The position numbers and the translations under genes were made by a program. This document shows positions 9,092 to 15,833 of a stretch of 33,368 bases of DNA, piece after piece; within the stretch, counting starts at the first letter, position 1, and every line of letters begins with the position of its first letter. Origin of the DNA: an uncultured Pelagibacteraceae bacterium (lineage in GTDB: Bacteria; Pseudomonadota; Alphaproteobacteria; Pelagibacterales; Pelagibacteraceae). The DNA lies in the NCBI GenBank assembly GCA_902635975.1, contig CACPQC010000009.1:1-33368 (forward strand), in the 5' to 3' direction. A model generated the notes under the pieces. That model saw only the letters and a list, made by a program, of their open reading frames with translations, was not told the DNA's origin and did not search any database.

Positions 9092-9518
9092 TTTGCTCCT
9101 TTATCTGATTTTTAAAATTCATAATTAAATATTTATCCTCGGTAGCAAAAACAGCCTCTTTAGTTGTCATATCAACTAATTTTACACCGTCGCTGACCTC
9201 CTCAAACATTGAAACAGTTATTATTTCGCCATCTTGATTGATTAGAGAAATGAAGCTAGCTGAGTCTGACTTTATAATTCCTGCCAATTTATAAGTGTAT
9301 AAATCTATTCTTTTCTTTTCACTCAACGGAGCTCCTCCCTCTGTTATTACTTTAACTCCACCGGAAAAAGATGAGTCCCCAACAAATGGGTCATTTAAAG
9401 GTAAAGGTTCTTCCTTAGAGGAATTATTTTTATCGTGATTATCAGCGAGCAAATGGGTGCTGAAAATTAAAAAAGCTAATAAAACTAACTTTGAACTGAA
9501 TTTATTAAAAAAACTCAT
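9081..9518 (-). CDS. PilP-like periplasmic pilot/alignment protein
   Basis: Signal peptide; short beta-rich region YKLAGIIKSDSASFISLINQDGEIITVSMFEEVSDGVKLVDMTTKEAVFA resembles a PilP HR domain; position between pilO and the secretin. Confidence 0.65.
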   Translation of the reverse strand: MSFFNKFSSKLVLLAFLIFSTHLLADNHDKNNSSKEEPLPLNDPFVGDSSFSGGVKVITEGGAPLSEKKRIDLYTYKLAGIIKSDSASFISLINQDGEIITVSMFEEVSDGVKLVDMTTKEAVFATEDKYLIMNFKNQIKEQSEY

Positions 9519-10188
9519 CTGCTAGCCCCACTATTGTTAAAGTTCCACTTACTTTTATCGCTCCAGTTGAATCTGATTTTACCACTTGTATCTTTTCTGA
9601 CTCAAAATTCAACATCTTATTAGATAGCGATAAAGCTCTTTTAAATTTGATATACCCTAAAAAGTTGCCATTAATCTCAAATTTTACTGGTATCGTGTAA
9701 TAGGCAATATTTTTAATTGCCTCTTTTTTATTTTTTGCTTTTTTTGGTTTTTTCTTTTTTTTCTTACCTTTATTTAAAATCTCTGATTTTGACACTTCCG
9801 TTGGTTTACCCTTCTCAATAACAGAAATGACTAAACCATTGATAGTAGCAAACTCACTTAAATTTTGATAAAGCCCTTCTACCTCAGCTTTTGAGTGAAA
9901 TAGCGTTGAATAATTTTCATATTTAGGCTTAATTTTTTTAATTTTTCTTTTCACAGAAATAATTTCGTTATTAAATTTTACTATCTCTTCCTGTTTAGTG
10001 TTCATATCAGTAATTTGAGCTTTTTTTTCTTTAACAATTGGATTTAAAACAGCATAGTAAATGATTAAGAAAATTATAATTGATCCAAGACTTATACCAA
10101 TTTTAATTAAAGTTTTTTTATCGGCAAAAGCTATAATTTTTGCTTTTAAGTCATCCATATTCAGATTTTTTAATTCATTTAAATCCAT
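9505..10188 (-). CDS. pilO: PilO-like alignment subcomplex protein
   Basis: Single N-terminal TM helix, coiled coil, ferredoxin-like C-terminus; position between pilN and pilP. Confidence 0.75.
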   Translation of the reverse strand: MDLNELKNLNMDDLKAKIIAFADKKTLIKIGISLGSIIIFLIIYYAVLNPIVKEKKAQITDMNTKQEEIVKFNNEIISVKRKIKKIKPKYENYSTLFHSKAEVEGLYQNLSEFATINGLVISVIEKGKPTEVSKSEILNKGKKKKKKPKKAKNKKEAIKNIAYYTIPVKFEINGNFLGYIKFKRALSLSNKMLNFESEKIQVVKSDSTGAIKVSGTLTIVGLADEFF

Positions 10189-10190
10189 AA

Positions 10191-12647
10191 CTATCCTTTA
10201 ATTTTTACGAAAACCTTAAATCCTTTCATTGTTTGATCACCAGCTTTAACTCTAGGCATTTTCATTGATGATAAAGATGCTTGGGTAATTAATTTTTTAG
10301 ATTGTAAATTTCTAATTAGCTGTAATATATCATTATCTCCAGCAGCAATCCCTGTTATAGAAACAAGTTTTTTTCCATCATACTCAACAAGATCAAATTT
10401 TACTCTGCTAGGAACGCTACTTGCAATCTGTGCTAAAATTCTATAGCTCAAATCTTTGTTAGACTTTAGACTGTTGCTAAGTTTAAGAGTGGTTGTCATT
10501 TTTTTTAATTCTTTTGATACTTTAGCGAGTTGATTTGATTTTGATGTATGCTCTGTAACCACAGTATCATACAGTTTAAGTTTGTTATTGTAATTATAGA
10601 TATTCCAGAAAGCTAATGTAAATAAAATTAGATATACTCCAACTACAGCCCCAACAAATCCCTTATAGGCAAAATTTGAAAAGGCTTTCATTTTCTTTTG
10701 CTTAATCATTCCTTCTCTATTTGGAAGAAGATTTATATTTTTAACAGCAGTTACAAATTTGTAATATCCAAATACATCAAGTTTTCTAAAAGCAAGACCA
10801 ACAGTTGTTGAAAAGTAAGACCGGTTAGTTAAGTTAATTTTACTCTCTAATTGTTGAGGTATTTTAAGTCCTTCAAAGGGATCAAATAAATTAAATCCTG
10901 TATTTACTAAAGTTTTTCTAAAACTTGATAAATAATCTTCAACATTTTCTAAATTTGATACAACTTTTATATTTCTAACCCTCTTTTCATATTTTGTTTC
11001 AAAATCTTGAACCGCTTGTTTAACTTGTGTCATAAAACGTCTTACTAATGCGTCTTTTTCTTCTTGATCTTGCGACTCTTTTAAAATTTTTCTATCTTGC
11101 CCACGTAAAAAAATGTCAGTAATTATTGGGTTATTGTTGTATAGGATCATTACGTAATTTTCATCCAAACCAAATTCCAGCATTGCAGTAAAATTTGTAT
11201 CCTCTGTTTTATTTGAAATTTGATTTATTTGGTCAACTGCAGATTTTAAAGCAAAACATTTAACATCAATGATAACAGGATTTAATCCACTATTTTTAAT
11301 AATATTTGTATAATTATTTATGTCAGCTAATTTTGAAGCAACAAATAAAATATCCATTGTATTATCTTTTGAGTTTCTATTAATGACTTGATGAAATATA
11401 GAGTAGTCATCTAAGTTATCTGTCAACTGGACTAAATTTTCCCATAACGAGTTAGTATCTATTGCTTTTTTTAATTCCTCATCATTCATTAATGGTGCAG
11501 TAACTACTCTGATAATTGCATTAGTAACTGGGATTGCAATAGCAGCATTAGGAGTTGTTATTTTTGATTTCTGTAAAGCTACATTTAATTCATCACCTAC
11601 TTTTTGTTCATGATCAACAATAGCCGCGTCCTCAGGTAAGTCAATTGGATGAACATAAAATCTTTCTAAAACCCATTGATTAGCTTTATTTGAAGAAATT
11701 TGCGTTAGTCTAATTTCTTTGTTAGTTATTTCAACACCAACAATTTCTTCGCCTTGCGCAGTCTTCTTCCCTAACCTAGATTTTAAAAAGTTATTAAATT
11801 TTTCTTTTACTTTATTTTTATTAAAACTCATTTTTGGACTACTTGAATCTTTTTTTCCAAATGAAGGTGCTTTAAATTTTATATCTTTAAATTTATTTAA
11901 AAAATTTTTAACCTTTGATTGTTCTTCACTATTTGTTATTTCAGTCTGATTTAAAGAAGTATTATTTTCTAACTCCGTTTTTGTTTCAACAGTTTCTTTA
12001 TTTACAGTTTCTTGTAAAGGGACATCGTCTTTTCTTGCTGGCAATGTTATATCTGTTGTAATGGTTTCGTTAGAAGTAGTTTCTAAATTTTGTGGTTGTG
12101 TTCGTTTGTCAGTTTCTTGTGTCGACTTTTGTTCTAATTCTTTTTGTTCTTTTTCTTTTTGCGCATGAACATCGTCAAACCATTTTTCTAAAATCGGAAT
12201 TGCTTCTTCTAAGTCTGGAGTTCCCGATGATGAAATTTTTTGTTTTCCGTCTATATAGAGCCTACCAACCCAATTTTTTGACTTAAGCTCTCCTTTGTAT
12301 TTATCTTGTCTGACATAAATATGTAATCTGCCATCTTTCTTGTGAATTACTTGATGTTCTTTTTTTTCTTCTGTTCTTTGTGTCGTATTTTCAACTAACG
12401 GGCTTTCACTTTTAACTTCTTGCTCTTTATTAGTGTCGTTTTCATTTAAGTTGTCTTCTTTTGATAAATTTTTATTAATTTTATCTTCTTCAGGTTGTAT
12501 ATTTTCTGAAGTTGTTGAAGTTTCCTCATTAGAGGGAGTTACTTCTTGCTTTGTATCTGGAGTAGGTGCAACTGAAGATTGATCATCCTTATTTTGATCA
12601 TTCTTATCAATGATGACACCAAACTTTTCTTTTTCTTTGTCGTCCAT
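10191..12647 (-). CDS. PilM-PilN fusion with a charged cytosolic N-terminal extension
   Basis: PilM-like actin fold (VGVEITNKEIRLTQIS...; ALKSAVDQ...FTAMLEFGLDENYVMI) followed by PilN signature INLLPNRE, TM helix and PilN periplasmic domain. Likely start MDDKEKEKFG at 12647 (listed ORF starts at 12698). Confidence 0.85.
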   Translation of the reverse strand: MDDKEKEKFGVIIDKNDQNKDDQSSVAPTPDTKQEVTPSNEETSTTSENIQPEEDKINKNLSKEDNLNENDTNKEQEVKSESPLVENTTQRTEEKKEHQVIHKKDGRLHIYVRQDKYKGELKSKNWVGRLYIDGKQKISSSGTPDLEEAIPILEKWFDDVHAQKEKEQKELEQKSTQETDKRTQPQNLETTSNETITTDITLPARKDDVPLQETVNKETVETKTELENNTSLNQTEITNSEEQSKVKNFLNKFKDIKFKAPSFGKKDSSSPKMSFNKNKVKEKFNNFLKSRLGKKTAQGEEIVGVEITNKEIRLTQISSNKANQWVLERFYVHPIDLPEDAAIVDHEQKVGDELNVALQKSKITTPNAAIAIPVTNAIIRVVTAPLMNDEELKKAIDTNSLWENLVQLTDNLDDYSIFHQVINRNSKDNTMDILFVASKLADINNYTNIIKNSGLNPVIIDVKCFALKSAVDQINQISNKTEDTNFTAMLEFGLDENYVMILYNNNPIITDIFLRGQDRKILKESQDQEEKDALVRRFMTQVKQAVQDFETKYEKRVRNIKVVSNLENVEDYLSSFRKTLVNTGFNLFDPFEGLKIPQQLESKINLTNRSYFSTTVGLAFRKLDVFGYYKFVTAVKNINLLPNREGMIKQKKMKAFSNFAYKGFVGAVVGVYLILFTLAFWNIYNYNNKLKLYDTVVTEHTSKSNQLAKVSKELKKMTTTLKLSNSLKSNKDLSYRILAQIASSVPSRVKFDLVEYDGKKLVSITGIAAGDNDILQLIRNLQSKKLITQASLSSMKMPRVKAGDQTMKGFKVFVKIKG

Positions 12648-12668
12648 TTTTTTATATTTTTTTTTTAT

Positions 12669-12980
12669 TCTAACACAAACATACCGAATCTCTAACACAA
12701 ATAAAAAAAAAGTCTAACACAATTTTCAACTTAAGGTGGTCATTTTGGGTTAAATCTCAAATAAGTATTGATTTTACTTACTTTCTTAAAAAAATAAAAA
12801 AATACTTAAATCATAATTTTATAATTAATTTTACATCACTCTAACACAATTAAATTTATAACCTTGTGTTAGAGTTTTTGATTTGAAATATAAATACAGA
12901 AAACTCAATAAAATCAATATTTTTTGAATTTTAATCATTAAGTTGTAAATTTGTGTTAGAGTAAATTATTTTGTGTTAGA
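12669..12980. promoter_or_regulatory. Cluster of seven exact TCTAACACAA / TTGTGTTAGA repeats upstream of pilMN
   Basis: Forward copies 12669-12678, 12691-12700, 12713-12722, 12840-12849; reverse copies 12864-12873, 12951-12960, 12971-12980. Regulatory role inferred. Confidence 0.85.
12838..12875. repeat. Perfect 12-bp inverted repeat ACTCTAACACAA-N14-TTGTGTTAGAGT
   Basis: Arms 12838-12849 and 12864-12875 read directly. Confidence 0.95.
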
Positions 12981-13289
12981 GCTGTTCATTTAGGATTTAT
13001 TAAAGTTTAATTTATTAAAATTTTTCATTTTGAAATGATAAAATTTAGAAAAGTTAATCTGTTTTTATAGAAAATTTGTCAATTTTTTCGAATTACAATC
13101 AAAAATTGTATAAATTTTAAAATAAAACTTCAAATTTTAAAAATTTATTATGATTAATTAAAAAATTAAATTTTTTTTACTAAAGAAATTGTATTTTAAG
13201 ATTTTTTACGTGGAATTAAAATAATTACAATTGATTAATCATTTTATTAAATATTTTTAAAATAAATATTTAAATAAATATTGTTTTAA

Positions 13290-13595
13290 TTATTCAATTA
13301 ACGATCTTCCTGTTATGTCTGTAGTAAATTGTTGGTATATCATCACTGATAGTGTCTCAACATTACTAACAACTCTATTATAATCAAAAGACCAATCAAC
13401 TTTGGTACAATCTAACTCTTTGTAATAATAAATTTTTGTTTTTTTTATTGATGGATCGATTTCTTCCGTAAGTATATTTAATAATTTTGTTTTTTTATCA
13501 ATTGCAAAATTATACCTACATACATTTGAGGTTGTCCAATAAAATATTACAGAAATTAAAATCGCAACGAATGACATAACTTTAGTTAAGCTCAT
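13290..13595 (-). CDS. Small N-terminally anchored membrane/periplasmic protein of unknown function
   Basis: 101 aa, one N-terminal TM; start overlaps the stop of the upstream PP2C gene by 4 bp. Confidence 0.7.
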   Translation of the reverse strand: MSLTKVMSFVAILISVIFYWTTSNVCRYNFAIDKKTKLLNILTEEIDPSIKKTKIYYYKELDCTKVDWSFDYNRVVSNVETLSVMIYQQFTTDITGRSLIE

Positions 13596-14878
13596 TGAAC
13601 ACTATCAACTGTCACAATTGTTAAATCATCTTTTTGTATCATTCCTGCTTTGACAATATCTTCAATCATTAACTTAAGTCTTTTATTATTCGGAGTGTGT
13701 TGATATTTTTTAATATACTTTTGGAAACCTTCAACTTCGAGCATGTCACCTGAAGGATCTCTTATCTCAGTGATGCCATCGGTAAAAATATACATTGAGC
13801 TGTCAGAAAAGTTTGTAGTGGTTTCTTTATATTTTATTTTTGAAGTTATACCTAGGGGTGGACCAGCTTCAGAAAAGTTAGAAAAGTTTTGATCTTTATC
13901 AATTACAAGTGGTGGTTCATGACCTGCGTTTGATAATAATAATTCTTTTTTATTACTATCATAAATTCCAATCAACATTGTTACGAACATTCCTCTTGCA
14001 GCGGTTTCACATATTTCTTTGTTAAGTAAATTTAAAAGATCTGAAGTTGAAAAAATAGTTTTGCTTAAACATCTATACAAACTTGATGCCTTTGACATCA
14101 GTAAGGAAGACTTGATACCTTTGCCTGAAACATCAGCAACACCAAAACCATAAATTCCTTTTGCAATTTCAGAAAAATTATAAAAATCACCAGAAACAAC
14201 TTTCGCTGGAATATTTATTCCTGCAATTGGAAAGTCTTCATTTTTATTCTTAGATAATAAAGTTTTTTGTATTTCACCAACTATTTCTATTTCTTTTTGC
14301 ATTCTATTTTTGTCAATTAATTCTTTAGCCATTTTTGCATTACGAATTGCTAAAGCAGCTGGGGCAGATAATGTCTCTAACAATTTTCTATCATTCTCCT
14401 CGAATAACTTAGAGGATGTTTTTTTATTTAAACAATGGATTACTCCTATACATTCATTTGCAGCAATTAATGGTGAACATAGAACTGAATAAGTTGTAAA
14501 ATTTGTTTTGTTATCTAAATCAAAATAAAACTCAGCTATTTCTCTTACATCTTTTCTAACATCTCCAACTCTAATACATTTTTTTTGAAGAACTGCTTTT
14601 CCCATTACTCCTTGAGTTAGTGGTATCTCGTATTCATCAAGGTATGATTGATATTTGGATGCAATACATTGGAAAACTTGTTTCTTTTCATCTATCAAAA
14701 AAATATTTGCAGCTTGGGCATTTATTCTTTTTATGATTACTTCTAATGCAGTTTGCAAAGTTTCATTCAAATCTAAAGAGGTAGCAAACTCTTGATTCAT
14801 TTGCGTAATTATTGCCAAATCTTGGTTTAAATCGTTATCTTTTGTAATTGGCACTACTTTTTTTGATTTAAAAAACAT
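13592..14878 (-). CDS. GAF-domain PP2C (RsbU/SpoIIE-type) serine phosphatase
   Basis: GAF-like N-terminus (TALEVIIKRINAQAANIFLIDEKKQVFQCIAS...TTYSVLCSPLIAANECIGVIHCLNK), then VVSGDFYNFSE, VADVSGKGIKSSLLMSKASSLY, FTDGITEIRD. Confidence 0.92.
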   Translation of the reverse strand: MFFKSKKVVPITKDNDLNQDLAIITQMNQEFATSLDLNETLQTALEVIIKRINAQAANIFLIDEKKQVFQCIASKYQSYLDEYEIPLTQGVMGKAVLQKKCIRVGDVRKDVREIAEFYFDLDNKTNFTTYSVLCSPLIAANECIGVIHCLNKKTSSKLFEENDRKLLETLSAPAALAIRNAKMAKELIDKNRMQKEIEIVGEIQKTLLSKNKNEDFPIAGINIPAKVVSGDFYNFSEIAKGIYGFGVADVSGKGIKSSLLMSKASSLYRCLSKTIFSTSDLLNLLNKEICETAARGMFVTMLIGIYDSNKKELLLSNAGHEPPLVIDKDQNFSNFSEAGPPLGITSKIKYKETTTNFSDSSMYIFTDGITEIRDPSGDMLEVEGFQKYIKKYQHTPNNKRLKLMIEDIVKAGMIQKDDLTIVTVDSVQ

Positions 14879-14945
14879 TTTTAATACTAGTTTTACATCC
14901 CTTTCTTATTGGCATTTTAACCCTTTTTTGATAATTTTAATAGAT

Positions 14946-15059
14946 ATGGAAATCGTAATTAATTCGCCAGGTTTATATTTACATATTCATGACGCAATGG
15001 TTTTTATTCAGTACTGCATTGATGGAGTCATAAATATTGCTTCACAATTCAAAATCTAA
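14946..15059 (+). CDS. Possible 37-aa small ORF immediately upstream of pilD
   Basis: ATG 14946 to TAA 15057-15059: MEIVINSPGLYLHIHDAMVFIQYCIDGVINIASQFKI; below the ORF-track length cutoff; no clear Shine-Dalgarno. Confidence 0.3.
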   Translation: MEIVINSPGLYLHIHDAMVFIQYCIDGVINIASQFKI

Positions 15060-15062
15060 TTA

Positions 15063-15833
15063 GTGATTTTTGTTTTTTTTTTTATTTTAGGAAGTATTTG
15101 GGGAAGCTTCTGCAATGTATGTATATTTAGATTACCAGAAGACAAAGGTGTCGTTATAGATCGTTCCTTTTGTCCAAAATGTAAAAAAATTATAAAGTGG
15201 TATGACAACATTCCTTTAATTTCATTTTTATTTTTAAAAAGAAAATGTAGAAATTGCGATTATATAATTAATATTCAATATTTTATTGTTGAGTTATTAA
15301 CTGCAATAAGCTTTTGTTTGATCTACTACATCTATGGATTAAGTGTCACTACGTTATTGTTTATAGTTTTAAGTATATTCTTTGTAATAATTTTTTTTAT
15401 TGATCTAAAACATTTTATCATACCAAATGAATTAACTTTTCCTTTAATGTTTATTGGTTTTGTAAAATCATTTTATCCTAATTTGGATACAGTAATCTTT
15501 CCAAATTTTATAAACTCATTAATTGGTGGCGCTCTTGGTTATATAATTATATGGACAATCATTTTTCTCTACAAAAAAATTAAAAATAAAGAAGGTATGG
15601 GTTTAGGTGATGCTAAACTTTTATCAGCAATCGGTTTTTGGTTTGGATGGGTAAGTGTACCGTTAATAATTTTTTTTTCTTCCTTAATAGCTTTAGCATA
15701 TGTATCTCCTACATTGATCAACAGAACTAAAAATTTATCAACACAGATTCCTTTTGGTCCTTATCTTATTATAGGAACAATAATCTTTATAATTTTTGGA
15801 AATCAAATAAAATTATTATTATTTAATTACTAA
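15063..15833 (+). CDS. pilD: Prepilin peptidase / N-methyltransferase PilD
   Basis: GSFCNVCIFRLP, Cys tetrad CPKC...CRNC, FIDLKHFIIPNELT and GMGLGDAKLLSAIGFWFGW (catalytic Asp motifs); GTG start. Confidence 0.95.
   Translation: MIFVFFFILGSIWGSFCNVCIFRLPEDKGVVIDRSFCPKCKKIIKWYDNIPLISFLFLKRKCRNCDYIINIQYFIVELLTAISFCLIYYIYGLSVTTLLFIVLSIFFVIIFFIDLKHFIIPNELTFPLMFIGFVKSFYPNLDTVIFPNFINSLIGGALGYIIIWTIIFLYKKIKNKEGMGLGDAKLLSAIGFWFGWVSVPLIIFFSSLIALAYVSPTLINRTKNLSTQIPFGPYLIIGTIIFIIFGNQIKLLLFNY

Noticed and set aside
12092-12286. + strand ORFs antisense to pilMN (also 11719..11949)
   Set aside because: Hydrophobic antisense artefacts of charged/AT-rich coding sequence.
12669-12980. TCTAACACAA array as a CRISPR array
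   Set aside because: Repeat is only 10 bp, mixed orientation and irregular spacing, with no cas genes; not CRISPR architecture.
12669-12980. TCTAACACAA as a dispersed DNA-uptake sequence
   Set aside because: Tempting next to T4P genes, but copies are confined to one 312-bp cluster rather than spread over 33 kb; a genome-wide count is needed to close this.
12699-13289. Chromosomal replication origin
   Set aside because: AT-rich with iteron-like repeats, but no TTATCCACA DnaA boxes seen and no dnaA/hemE/parAB/rpmH-type neighbours; GC-skew could not be computed.
14946-15059. Small ORF as a CRISPR Cas1 N-terminal remnant
   Set aside because: Opening residues are vaguely Cas1-like, but 37 aa of similarity by memory is not evidence and no other cas sequence or array is present.
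15830-15833. Convergent stop-codon overlap pilD/pilY1 (and the similar 4541-4544)
   Set aside because: 4-bp convergent overlaps are common in streamlined genomes.
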